The notes: a model not told the origin generated them from the letters alone. Shown: positions 1 through 7,694, counted from the first letter of the stretch. The stretch is 10,064 bases of DNA from Candidatus Kapaibacterium sp. (GCA_030835065.1 JAUQWR010000051.1:1-10064), one strand, 5' to 3'. Numbers and translations are program-made.

Positions 1-459
1 ATTAATGGTGATACTATCTCTCATGTTCAAAATTTCAGACTAAAACAAAGAGCTGAAATAATTAATCAATTGTTCGATAAAAATAAGAAAAAAGCTGCAT
101 CCCAACAACTCGTTGAGATACATGTCGATTCTAGAATTACAGATCAAAGAATTGATATTTTCTTCTATCACAAACCTGGTTCTGAAAAAGGTTTGGATAT
201 GTGCAACGAGCTGTTATCAACAATTAAAGCAAAATATGATGCTAATCAACCGGGTCGTGGATATGCAGGTTCTGTCAAAGAAAGAAATCTTTATATGCTT
301 CGTAATACAAAACCAATTGGTGTATATATCGAGCTGGGCAATATTCAAAATCCACGTGATCAATTTAGATTGATTGAACCAAATAATAGACAAGCTATAG
401 CGAATTGGCTCTGCTTGGGTTTGATTAATTCACTTTCCAAAAAAGGAGACAAAGAATGA
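1..459 (+). CDS. N-acetylmuramoyl-L-alanine amidase (Amidase_3), 3' part
   Basis: The frame is open from base 1, so the gene starts left of the window; the TTG at 70 is internal. The 152 visible residues match the C-terminal half of a zinc-dependent Amidase_3 domain. EIHVDS at fragment residues 39-44 corresponds to the family's SIHxNA and holds a zinc-ligand His (H41). It is followed by KERNLYMLRNT and by VYIELGNIQNP, where E111 fits the catalytic Glu. The first His and Glu ligands would lie upstream. Known family role: these enzymes cut the amide bond between MurNAc and the stem peptide, in the periplasm or at the cell surface, during peptidoglycan remodelling or daughter-cell separation. 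The first His-motif strand reads EIHVDS rather than SIHANA, a mild divergence. The stop codon overlaps the ispF start (ATGA, 456-459), which suggests translational coupling. The signal peptide and any other N-terminal domain cannot be seen. Confidence 0.85.
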   Translation: MNGDTISHVQNFRLKQRAEIINQLFDKNKKKAASQQLVEIHVDSRITDQRIDIFFYHKPGSEKGLDMCNELLSTIKAKYDANQPGRGYAGSVKERNLYMLRNTKPIGVYIELGNIQNPRDQFRLIEPNNRQAIANWLCLGLINSLSKKGDKE

Positions 460-932
460 TAGGCTTAGGTTATGATATACATTCTGTATGCGAAGGAAAC
501 AGGGTGTTCCTTGGTGGTGTGGAAATTCCCTCCGAATTTGGATTAAAAGCTCATTCAGATGGCGATGTTTTGCTACATGCTGTTATGGATGCAATTTTGG
601 GTGCTGCAGGTTTAGGTGATATCGGTGAGCACTTCCCAGATACTGATCCTAATTTTAGAAATGCTGATAGCAAACAACTTCTTAAACATGTGATAAGTTT
701 GGTCTGCAATGATTATAAAATTATCAATATTGATTGTACTATTATAGCTGAACGTCCCAAAATTTTACCATTTAAAGATAGAATGAGGGAGACTATTGCT
801 GATATTTGTAATATTCCGGTCATTAGAGTTAATATTAAAGCTACAACCAACGAAAAGTTAGGTTCAATTGGTAGAATTGAAGGTATTGCGGCTATGGCTG
901 CTTGCCAAATAGAACAAATTAATGAAAAATAA
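456..932 (+). CDS. ispF: 2-C-methyl-D-erythritol 2,4-cyclodiphosphate synthase
   Basis: IspF converts CDP-methylerythritol 2-phosphate to the 2,4-cyclodiphosphate with release of CMP, the fifth step of the MEP route to IPP and DMAPP, in the cytosol. The 158-residue product has the family's usual length. It begins with GLGYDIHS, where D7 and H9 are metal ligands, followed by AHSDGDVLLHA with the third ligand H41 and then LGDIGEHFPDTDP. The C-terminal signature TTNEKLGSIGRIEGIAAMA is intact. The start is set by a strong AAGGAG (443-448) seven bases before the ATG, inside the end of the amidase gene. The 3' end overlaps the histidine kinase gene by 11 bp. An IspF in a run that also holds a phytoene synthase fits isoprenoid metabolism, although the two genes are 5 kb apart. 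No key residue is missing. Confidence 0.97.
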   Translation: MIGLGYDIHSVCEGNRVFLGGVEIPSEFGLKAHSDGDVLLHAVMDAILGAAGLGDIGEHFPDTDPNFRNADSKQLLKHVISLVCNDYKIINIDCTIIAERPKILPFKDRMRETIADICNIPVIRVNIKATTNEKLGSIGRIEGIAAMAACQIEQINEK

Positions 933-3189
933 TTTAATCATATTATTTATCTTAAGTGTTTTTGTATTAATTCCGAAACACATAAAAGCCGATGATTCAT
1001 TCCAATTTTCATCGTCGGTGAATGATTTTTTTGATAGTGGAAATTTATTTGTTCAAAATAAAAATTCCAATTCTATTTTCTTTGTTAAGCAAAACTTTCT
1101 CGAGTCTAATCAAGTTGTCTATAAATGGAATAGTTTTATTAGGGATTATTCGAATTTTCTAACAATTGAAAACTTTTCTATCAAATCAGCAAAACTATTC
1201 AAAAACAAACTATACTTTGTAGGCTACTCAAATGATAGCCTTTATTGTGGACGTATTTCCGAATCTAATGATAAATATATTATTACAAAGATACCTTCGT
1301 TTTTGTCGGGTTCGAGAATTGAAAGAATTAGGTGGATAGGGCAATCAAGCAATTCAAACATTTTCGTTCTCATCAATTTTACTTTATTCAAAATCGAGGA
1401 ATCTGATGGAAATTTCAATATAATATCCTTAGGTTCAAATATTATAGATGCAAAAATCATAGATAATGCAACTCCAAACGAAGAAATATGTACTTTAACT
1501 CAAAATAATGAAGCAGGATTTCTCAATTTTTCGGATACATTCAATAAGATTAATTATAGTCTTAGAATTCAATTGCTAGACGAAACTGATATACATATAT
1601 CCGACAAAATTATTTTCGTAGTCAACTCATCTAATTATCAAAAACAATCTTTGATACATATAATTGATTGCGAAAAAAGAATGATTGTATCATCTCAATG
1701 GATAGAGACCTCCAATAAATATGTCTGTCCTGATAATTCCGGTAACCTTTATTTTTTGAAATTTATTAATGGCGCATTCAAAATTTCAGTACTTAAAAGT
1801 ATTAATACTGAATATAAAATAATTGAATCAACAGATTCATATTCATTTGGTTTTGTTGATCCAATGGGAATTGAATATTTCAATAATAGATTTTATGTGA
1901 TTTTCAAAAATGGAATCGGACTCTTTGATAATAGTATGAAAATTATTGCTGAAGATTATATAAATGTATCTGAGTATTTTACAGAATTAAATAGTATTGC
2001 CTTTTTTGAAAATAAATTGCTAATATCATCAAATACCGGTACATTGCTTGTTAATTTTGAAGAGAATAAATTTTGGATTATAAATTTAATTTATAAAAAC
2101 TTTGGTAAATATCTAATTTACTTTATAATTATATCAATTATTATTATAATATTCCAGGCATATAGACATCAAAAACGTATTCTCAATGGTATTCTTGAGC
2201 TTCCTTCAGCAGGATTTGTAGCTGTCACCGATAGAGCTGGCAGAATCACAAGATTAAATGATTATGCAAAATCGATTCTCAATATTACTGATAAAATACC
2301 TTTAAGAAAGAATTACAAATATTACGATAAAAATGAAAGCATTTCAGAAATATTTACTTTAATAGAACAAGCCCTCAAAAAAAGAGATACGATAAAGGGC
2401 AAAATTAATGTTTCTATTAATGGAAATAGTCAAGAATGGTTTTGTACTATTGTAGCTTTGCGCAATATTGCCGGTGCTTTCAGAGGAATTTTATTTACGG
2501 GTTTGGATATTACTGAACAATTAGAAAGAAAAAGATTGACTAACTGGGCTCAGCTGGCTCATGATATGCAAACAAACTTATCTACAATCAGATTGAATGC
2601 CGAGCATCTCGAAGTCGAAGAATCAGATAATAATAAATCCAGACGAAAGAAAATTATTCATCAAGTCAATATTTTAATGCAACGAATTAGAGATATCGTT
2701 ACTGTTGGTAGAAGCGACAAACCAGACCTTGCAAATGTATCTTCTTTTGAAATTTGCGAAGAAGTAAGAATGGAATTTGATGAAGTTGTATTTCCTCATG
2801 TAGAATTTGAACTGGCTTGCGATAATTTTGTGCTTCAATGCGACAAACCCAAAATAATAAGGGCGCTTCGCAATTCAGTAGAAAATGGTATCAGAGCTCT
2901 TCAAGGCAATAAAGGAAAAATTATTATTAAAACTTGGAAAGATGCCAGATATAATTACTTCAGTGTGAAAGATACCGGTATTGGTATGGATGATGAGACA
3001 AAAATTAAATTTTTAAAACCATATTTTACTACTGCCAAAAATTCTGGTGGATTTGGTATTGGCACTATGATTATGCAACATGTCGCTGAGCTTCATGGTG
3101 GCAAATTGCTTGTAAACTCTGAAAAAGGTAAAGGAACTGAAATTATTTATCAATTACCTATTCAAATTCCTGATAGATTTAATAGATAA
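922..3189 (+). CDS. Membrane sensor histidine kinase with large periplasmic domain and PAS
   Basis: The 755-residue product begins with a signal peptide (about 1-23). A beta-rich ectodomain of about 370 residues follows, with repeated aromatic/hydrophobic strand patterns such as FFENKLLISSNTGTLLVNF; a beta-propeller is my inference. One membrane helix lies at about 396-414. A PAS domain at about 424-535 starts GFVAVTDRAGRITRLN and ends GILFTGLDITEQ. The dimerisation helix holds the phospho-acceptor H547 in LAHDMQTNL, where the usual Pro of HExxxP is Asn. The ATPase domain has the N-box N655, the G1 box DTGIGM (684-689), the F-box-like KPYFTT and the G2 box GGFGIG (709-714), so the kinase looks active. 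The C-terminal half resembles NtrB/NtrY-like kinases. No response regulator is encoded in the window, so the partner is unknown. Its ATG lies within ispF (11-bp overlap) and no clear SD is seen, so expression probably depends on ispF translation. Confidence 0.9.
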   Translation: MKNNLIILFILSVFVLIPKHIKADDSFQFSSSVNDFFDSGNLFVQNKNSNSIFFVKQNFLESNQVVYKWNSFIRDYSNFLTIENFSIKSAKLFKNKLYFVGYSNDSLYCGRISESNDKYIITKIPSFLSGSRIERIRWIGQSSNSNIFVLINFTLFKIEESDGNFNIISLGSNIIDAKIIDNATPNEEICTLTQNNEAGFLNFSDTFNKINYSLRIQLLDETDIHISDKIIFVVNSSNYQKQSLIHIIDCEKRMIVSSQWIETSNKYVCPDNSGNLYFLKFINGAFKISVLKSINTEYKIIESTDSYSFGFVDPMGIEYFNNRFYVIFKNGIGLFDNSMKIIAEDYINVSEYFTELNSIAFFENKLLISSNTGTLLVNFEENKFWIINLIYKNFGKYLIYFIIISIIIIIFQAYRHQKRILNGILELPSAGFVAVTDRAGRITRLNDYAKSILNITDKIPLRKNYKYYDKNESISEIFTLIEQALKKRDTIKGKINVSINGNSQEWFCTIVALRNIAGAFRGILFTGLDITEQLERKRLTNWAQLAHDMQTNLSTIRLNAEHLEVEESDNNKSRRKKIIHQVNILMQRIRDIVTVGRSDKPDLANVSSFEICEEVRMEFDEVVFPHVEFELACDNFVLQCDKPKIIRALRNSVENGIRALQGNKGKIIIKTWKDARYNYFSVKDTGIGMDDETKIKFLKPYFTTAKNSGGFGIGTMIMQHVAELHGGKLLVNSEKGKGTEIIYQLPIQIPDRFNR

Positions 3190-3215
3190 TTTGATAAATT
3201 TTATTAAATTAGAAA

Positions 3216-3659
3216 ATGGAAAATCAAAAATCATTAAAAGGGCTGCGATTAGCAGGTATTGATTATGGATTGAAAAGAGTCGGTTGTGCAGTTACTGACG
3301 AACTACATATTACTTTCAATCCAAAATTGTTGTTAGATCCTAATAAAGATGATTTTTGGGAAAAATTACTCGATTTTTTAAAAAATGATAATATTGGCGC
3401 TATTGTAGTTGGTGTGCCATATAGAGATGATGATATCGAAAATCCTTTGATTGATACTATCAAAATATTTATTGATCAACTTAAAGAAAAATCGGGTTTA
3501 GACGTTTATGAGCAAGATGAATCTTTTTCTTCTGTCGGTGCCGCTTCTTTAATGGTTTCGATGGGTAAAAAAAAGAAGAAAAGAGCTGAAAAAGGTCAAA
3601 AAGATATGGTTGCTGCGGCAATCATTTTACGAGATTTTCTAAAAGAAATTGAAGGTTGA
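3216..3659 (+). CDS. ruvX: YqgF/RuvX family, putative pre-16S rRNA nuclease
   Basis: The family (YqgF in E. coli) has an RNase H-like fold and trims the 5' end of 16S rRNA precursor; it was earlier proposed as a Holliday junction resolvase. At 147 residues the length is usual. The first strand GIDYGLKRVGCAVTD carries the metal-binding D16. IVVGVPY follows, then QDES with E102, then a lysine-rich loop KKKKKRAEKGQKD leading to D130 in DMVAAAIIL, which completes the acidic triad. The usual DER(x)T motif reads DESFSS, so its Arg is replaced, and the Gly after VVGxP is lost; both are mild divergences. The gene follows the kinase by 26 bp, with no obvious SD before the ATG. The stop overlaps a TTG just upstream of the next gene. 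The loop is encoded by a run of eight A and AAGAAG codons. The family assignment is firm; the exact substrate is by homology only. Confidence 0.92.
   Translation: MENQKSLKGLRLAGIDYGLKRVGCAVTDELHITFNPKLLLDPNKDDFWEKLLDFLKNDNIGAIVVGVPYRDDDIENPLIDTIKIFIDQLKEKSGLDVYEQDESFSSVGAASLMVSMGKKKKKRAEKGQKDMVAAAIILRDFLKEIEG
3651..3655 (+). promoter_or_regulatory. RBS that sets the GWxTD gene start
   Basis: GAAGG lies six bases before the ATG at 3662, inside the last codons of the YqgF gene. It favours this ATG over the in-frame TTG at 3656, which overlaps the YqgF stop and would sit directly on the SD. Confidence 0.6.
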
Positions 3660-3661
3660 AT

Positions 3662-4984
3662 ATGAAATATTTAAAGTATATTTTCACAATTCTATTTGTT
3701 TGCTCATTTGCTTTTGCGCAAAAAGTTCCCGACAAAAGTACTTTTTATAAAATTGGTGTACCAATATATACTGATTTAATTATTCTACCAGTTCAAAATC
3801 AAGATTCAATTAAAATTACCGTACTATATCGTGTTCTTCATGATGCTATAGTTTTTCAACTTGTAGAAGGTAATTCAAATAAATATTATTCTAAAGTCAA
3901 TTTTGATATTTCCTTCAAAGACAATGATGGTATTATTAGAAAAAGATTATTTGTTGAAGATACTGTATATGCTATTGATGTAGAACAAACCAGATCTAAG
4001 GAAAAGTATTATTACGGTATGGTTTCTACAATTTTAGCAAAAAATAAATACGATGTTTTGGTTAATTTAATCGATAATTCTCAAAATTCAATCTATAAAC
4101 AAGAACTTAAAGCTGAAGTACCTCAAGATTTATATACAAAAAAATCAGTTTTCTCTCCAATTTTTACTAGAAAAACAAATAATCAAGAGTTTTTGATTAA
4201 TATTAATAATACATCTATACCATTTAATAGCCTTAAAACAGATATATTTCTAGTTGCTTCAAATTTAGATATTAAAGATAATATTTCATATACAATCAAG
4301 AGAAAAATTGAAAAAGAATCTGAATGGGGCAAAAAATCAGAATATTCTGGAAATGCTGAAATTATTGAAAATTCAAAATTAGAAACTTATTTCGACAAGT
4401 CGAATATCAAACTTACTGTAAATACTAGTGCAGATACAAACGACAAATATAAATTAATTCATATTTCACTACCTGCAGAAGGTTTTTTCCCTGAAGCATA
4501 TATTTTGACAATAAATAACAATACTATCAATCAAAAATATGATTTCAATTTTGAGGTTAGGTGGGACGATAAACCAATTTCGCTTAAAAATCCGGAATAC
4601 GCAGTAGAATTGCTATATCAAATGGTAGATGATAGCACTTACGACGAAATATATTCAGGATCGAAAGCTGAAATGTATTCAAAATTAATAAAATGGTGGA
4701 AAGCTAAAGATCCAAGCCCTGAAACACCATATAATGAAGCAATGGTTGAGTATTACAAAAGAGTGGATTATGCCTTTATGAATTATCAGACTATAAGCGA
4801 AAAAGATGGTGCTAAAACCGATCGTGGCACTATTCATATTCTCTTTGGCTTGCCTGATAATATTGAAACCAAAATGGAAAATAATAAAACAATTGAAACT
4901 TGGACTTACAAAAAATTAAATAAAGAATTCAAGTTTGAAATGATTGAAATTGGAATATTCAAATTAATTGAAATAAAAGAATAA
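3662..4984 (+). CDS. Secreted GWxTD-domain protein
   Basis: The 440-residue product has a Sec signal peptide, MKYLKYIFTILFVCSFAFA, with likely cleavage before Q20. The lone Cys14 lacks a lipobox, so it is probably not a lipoprotein. The middle (about 25-320) is beta-rich and of unknown fold. The C-terminal hundred residues match the GWxTD domain: WWKAKDPSPETPYNEAM near 345-361, YYKRVDYAF, then GAKTDRG (383-389), ILFGLPDNIE and IETWTY. GAKTDRG sits where the family has GWxTDRG, so the naming tryptophan is Ala384. The family is known mainly from Bacteroidota/Chlorobiota-type, Calditrichota-like and Acidobacteria genomes, and no molecular function is established. The ATG at 3662 has GAAGG at a six-base distance. 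It sits between the YqgF and aminotransferase genes with tiny gaps, which does not by itself reveal a role. The protein probably works in the periplasm or at the outer envelope. Confidence 0.85.
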   Translation: MKYLKYIFTILFVCSFAFAQKVPDKSTFYKIGVPIYTDLIILPVQNQDSIKITVLYRVLHDAIVFQLVEGNSNKYYSKVNFDISFKDNDGIIRKRLFVEDTVYAIDVEQTRSKEKYYYGMVSTILAKNKYDVLVNLIDNSQNSIYKQELKAEVPQDLYTKKSVFSPIFTRKTNNQEFLININNTSIPFNSLKTDIFLVASNLDIKDNISYTIKRKIEKESEWGKKSEYSGNAEIIENSKLETYFDKSNIKLTVNTSADTNDKYKLIHISLPAEGFFPEAYILTINNNTINQKYDFNFEVRWDDKPISLKNPEYAVELLYQMVDDSTYDEIYSGSKAEMYSKLIKWWKAKDPSPETPYNEAMVEYYKRVDYAFMNYQTISEKDGAKTDRGTIHILFGLPDNIETKMENNKTIETWTYKKLNKEFKFEMIEIGIFKLIEIKE

Positions 4985-4995
4985 TAGGAGTTTAA

Positions 4996-6162
4996 ATGCA
5001 AGTACCATTATTAGATCTAAGAGCTCAGTACCAGAGCTTAAAACCCGAACTAGAAAAAGCAATACTAAACGTAGCAGAAACTCAAATGTTGATTTTAGGC
5101 AAAGAAGTTGATAGTCTCGAAAAAACTTTAGCCGACTATTGCGATTCAAAATATGCAGTAGGAGTTTCGAGTGGTACAGATGCTTTGCTTATGGCTTTAA
5201 TGGCTTTGGATATCCAACCCGGCGACGAAGTGATACTGCCCACTTACTCGTTTTTTGCAACTGCAGGTGTAGTAGCCAGATTGAATGCAATACCTGTTTT
5301 TGTTGATAGCGATCCAGTTTCGTTCAATATTAATTCTGCACTTATCGAAGAAAAAATTACAGAAAAGACCAAAGCAATTATTCCTGTTCACTTGTATGGC
5401 CAATCTGCAGATTTAGACGAAATATTAGCAATTGCTAATAGACACAACATACCGGTAATCGAAGATGGCGCCCAAGCAATCGGTGCTCAATATAAAAATG
5501 GCAAAAGAGTTGGTTCGATGGGATTGATAGGCTGCTTCTCATTCTACCCAACCAAGAATCTTGGTGCATTTGGTGATGGTGGTCTTGTGACTACCAATGA
5601 TGAACAAATGTATATTAAATTAAAACAAATGCGCAACCATGGTATGGAACCCAAATATCATCACAAATTTGTAGGTGGAAATTTCCGTTTAGATGCTCTG
5701 CAAGCCGCTGTGCTTAATGTTAAGTTTCCTCATCTGCACAAATGGCATCAAGCCCGCAGAGATAATGCTACTCTTTATAATAAATACTTCAAACAATATT
5801 GCTTGTCTGAAGCTCCTGGTATCACAGAATTTGATGCAAACAATAAAGTGTTATTGCCCAAAGCAGTTTTTGCAGATTCAAATCATACTGATAATCATAT
5901 TTATAATCAATATATTATCAGAGTAGAAAAACGCGACGAACTAAGAGCATTTATGAGTGAGCATGGAGTTGGATCTGAAATATACTATCCGGTACCATTC
6001 CATCGTCAAGAATGTTTTGCATATTTAAATTGCAATGATGAAGATTTTCCAATTGCTAATGCTTGTGCTGAAACAAGTATAGCTCTTCCGATTTATCCTG
6101 AATTGGCAAAAGAGCAAATCGAATATGTAGTGAAAGTAATAAGTAATTTTATAAATCCATAG
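4996..6162 (+). CDS. DegT/DnrJ/EryC1/StrS family PLP aminotransferase
   Basis: The 388-residue product is a full-length fold-type I aminotransferase of the sugar class. These move an amino group, usually from glutamate, onto a keto group of a nucleotide-activated sugar used in O-antigen, capsule or glycan synthesis. VSSGTDALLMAL (near 57-68) binds the PLP phosphate. EDGAQAIGA supplies D157, which contacts the pyridine nitrogen, and FSFYPTKNLGAFGDGG holds the Schiff-base K187. MRNHGMEPKYHHKFVGGNFRLDALQAAVL and the C-terminal EIYYPVPFHRQECFAYL are also typical. A short unusual segment near 275-300 (residues around FDANNKVLLPKAVFADSNHT) is longer than in many relatives. An SD (AGGAG, 4986-4990) stands five bases before the ATG. 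No other nucleotide-sugar gene is visible beside it, so the substrate (for example a 3-keto or 4-keto hexose) cannot be named. A link to the glycosyltransferase further down is possible but untested. Confidence 0.93.
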   Translation: MQVPLLDLRAQYQSLKPELEKAILNVAETQMLILGKEVDSLEKTLADYCDSKYAVGVSSGTDALLMALMALDIQPGDEVILPTYSFFATAGVVARLNAIPVFVDSDPVSFNINSALIEEKITEKTKAIIPVHLYGQSADLDEILAIANRHNIPVIEDGAQAIGAQYKNGKRVGSMGLIGCFSFYPTKNLGAFGDGGLVTTNDEQMYIKLKQMRNHGMEPKYHHKFVGGNFRLDALQAAVLNVKFPHLHKWHQARRDNATLYNKYFKQYCLSEAPGITEFDANNKVLLPKAVFADSNHTDNHIYNQYIIRVEKRDELRAFMSEHGVGSEIYYPVPFHRQECFAYLNCNDEDFPIANACAETSIALPIYPELAKEQIEYVVKVISNFINP

Positions 6163-6165
6163 GTG
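6160..6165 (+). promoter_or_regulatory. RBS that sets the phytoene synthase start
   Basis: TAGGTG overlaps the aminotransferase stop codon. AGGTGAT continues the pairing expected with the 16S 3' end, and the core AGG is five bases before the ATG at 6169. The GTG at 6163 is part of this site and is a less likely start. Confidence 0.55.
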
Positions 6166-6168
6166 ATT

Positions 6169-7068
6169 ATGGAAAAATATTGGAAAGAGCCCGAAATAAA
6201 GGCTGCTTTCAATTATTCTGAATCTATAATTAAATATTATGCAAAGAGTTTTTCTGTGGCGGCAAGATTCTTGCCGCCCGAAAAACGTTGGGCTACTTAC
6301 GCAATCTATTCTTTCTGCCGTTTTGTTGATAATATTGTCGATAAACCAAGAAATAGATCTCGTGAAGAAATATCAATCGAACTAAAACTCATCCGTGATG
6401 AATTAAATCTTGCTTTTAAATACTCCGAATCCGAACACCCAGTTATTTTGTCTTTTATTTATGTTGTAAAAAAATATAATATTCCTTTAAATTATGCTTT
6501 TGACTTGATTGATGGAGTCGAAATGGATTTAAATCGTATTAAATATAATACATTCGATGATTTATATCTATTTTGCTACCGAGTAGCCTCGGTTGTTGGG
6601 CTTATGATGTGCTATGTGCTTGGTTTCTCTGATCCCAAAGCTCTAATACATGCCGAATATCTTGGTGTAGCTATGCAACTCACAAACATATTGCGCGATA
6701 TTAAAGAAGATAAAGATAATGGGCGTATTTATTTGCCTATGAAAGAATTAAATGATTTTGGGCTGTCTGAAGATATGATTTATAATGAAATTTATTCTGA
6801 ACAATTTAAGGAATTTCTAATTTTTCAGACTAAAAGAGCCGAAAAGTTTTATGATGATTCTTATATAGGCATTCCTATGCTGGATGCAAACTCAAGATTT
6901 GCAATCTATTCTGCGGCAAAGATTTATCGTGGTATATTAGATAAATTAAAAGCTAAAAATTTTAATCCATTCGAAGAAAGAGTGTTTGTTCCACTTTCTG
7001 AAAAGCTATTGATTCTAATACAAGAATTAATAAAATCTAAAACCGGATATTATAATGTTAGCCGCTAA
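6169..7068 (+). CDS. crtB: Squalene/phytoene synthase family (CrtB-like)
   Basis: These enzymes join two prenyl diphosphates head to head: two GGPP to phytoene, or two FPP to squalene or dehydrosqualene. The 299-residue product is complete. The first Asp-rich motif is DNIVD (54-58) after FCRFV. YRVASVVGLMM is the helix with the conserved Arg. The second motif is QLTNILRDIKEDKDNGRIYLP, with N173, D177 and D181 in the Nxx(x)DxxxD pattern. The LRDIKEDKDNGRIYLP form is closest to bacterial CrtB/CrtM rather than HpnC/HpnD, but C30 and C40 products cannot be told apart by eye. The gene starts six bases after the aminotransferase stop. Its 3' end overlaps the acyltransferase gene by 14 bp, and a glycosyltransferase follows, which supports a carotenoid glycolipid pathway. 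No desaturase (CrtI/CrtN) is in the window, so the pathway would need genes elsewhere. Confidence 0.9.
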   Translation: MEKYWKEPEIKAAFNYSESIIKYYAKSFSVAARFLPPEKRWATYAIYSFCRFVDNIVDKPRNRSREEISIELKLIRDELNLAFKYSESEHPVILSFIYVVKKYNIPLNYAFDLIDGVEMDLNRIKYNTFDDLYLFCYRVASVVGLMMCYVLGFSDPKALIHAEYLGVAMQLTNILRDIKEDKDNGRIYLPMKELNDFGLSEDMIYNEIYSEQFKEFLIFQTKRAEKFYDDSYIGIPMLDANSRFAIYSAAKIYRGILDKLKAKNFNPFEERVFVPLSEKLLILIQELIKSKTGYYNVSR

Positions 7069-7693
7069 TCATTCAAATATCGCAAATTTTATATTTAGAA
7101 GATATTTAAAGCATTTATTCAAAAAGAATTTTGATTCAATCAGTATTATTGGTAATCTTCCTGATATTAGCAACAAACCAATTCTATTGTTGCCTAATCA
7201 TATAAGTTGGTGGGATGGTTTTTTTGTCCATTATCTTAATGATCTTCATTTCAAAAGAAAAATGTATTTAATGGTTATAGAAGAAACTTTGGTTAAATAT
7301 AAGTATTTTCTAAAATTAGGGGCTTTTTCGATCGATAAATCAAAACCCAAAGAAGTAATTAAAGCATTTGATTATGCAGCCGAAATATTGAAAAACAATA
7401 ATTCTTTACTCGGTATATATCCCCAGGCAGAGCTTGTTCCAGCTTTAGCTGCAGAAATTAAGTACAGAAATGGACTAGAGCTTTTGTTTAAAAAGGTTAA
7501 TTCTGAATATGATATTGTATTAATGGCAGTAAGAATAATTCATTTAAAAAATAAACTTCCCAGTGTCTTTATAAGCCTATCTAAAGTATTAAATTCAAAA
7601 GAAAATTTAAATGTAAGTAGATTGAACGAATTGCATAATGAATTGTTAATTAAATGCGATAAATCTATTTTTGATAATCATTTCGGAAATTAA
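7055..7693 (+). CDS. PlsC-type (LPLAT) acyltransferase
   Basis: The 212-residue product belongs to the family that moves an acyl chain from acyl-CoA or acyl-ACP to a hydroxyl, normally at the inner membrane face. Block I is NHISWWD (48-54) with the catalytic H49 and D54. Block II is GAFSIDKS (89-96). Block III, normally FPEGTR, reads YPQAEL (122-127), so the acceptor-binding Glu-Gly-Thr-Arg is replaced. VLMAVRI follows where block IV is expected. Relatives that act on lipids other than glycerophosphate, including some carotenoid-glycoside acyltransferases, often have FPQG-like versions, so a non-glycerolipid acceptor is my inference. The start overlaps crtB by 14 bp, with a weak GGA seven bases before the ATG. 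It stops one base before the favoured glycosyltransferase GTG. No signal peptide or clear membrane helix is seen. It could act on a sugar of a glycosylated carotenoid; a phospholipid role is not excluded. Confidence 0.85.
   Translation: MLAANHSNIANFIFRRYLKHLFKKNFDSISIIGNLPDISNKPILLLPNHISWWDGFFVHYLNDLHFKRKMYLMVIEETLVKYKYFLKLGAFSIDKSKPKEVIKAFDYAAEILKNNNSLLGIYPQAELVPALAAEIKYRNGLELLFKKVNSEYDIVLMAVRIIHLKNKLPSVFISLSKVLNSKENLNVSRLNELHNELLIKCDKSIFDNHFGN
7684..7688 (+). promoter_or_regulatory. Possible RBS for the glycosyltransferase start
   Basis: CGGAA lies six bases before the GTG at 7695, inside the last codons of the acyltransferase gene. The alternative TTG at 7671 has only AT-rich sequence before it, so this weak site tips the choice to GTG. 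Confidence 0.4.
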
Positions 7694-7694
7694 T

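Noticed and set aside
31..62. Similarity with 6822-6850 (a run around TTTCAGACTAAAA and AGAGC).
   Set aside because: Short and imperfect, each within a conserved-family coding frame; best explained by AT-rich chance.
70..72. TTG as the start of the amidase gene.
   Set aside because: The frame is open from base 1 and the preceding residues align with the family, so the gene enters from the left edge.
1242..1460. Antisense open frames here and at 3263-3463, 5197-5403, 8471-8701 and similar.
   Set aside because: They lie opposite firm genes, have no family motifs, and are low-complexity or shadow frames.
3701..3703. Lipoprotein signal in the GWxTD protein (Cys14).
   Set aside because: The residues before the Cys (L-F-V) do not form a lipobox; AFA-Q fits a signal peptidase I site.
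7671..7673. TTG as the glycosyltransferase start.
   Set aside because: No SD precedes it; GTG at 7695 has a weak one and begins just after the acyltransferase stop. Not excluded.
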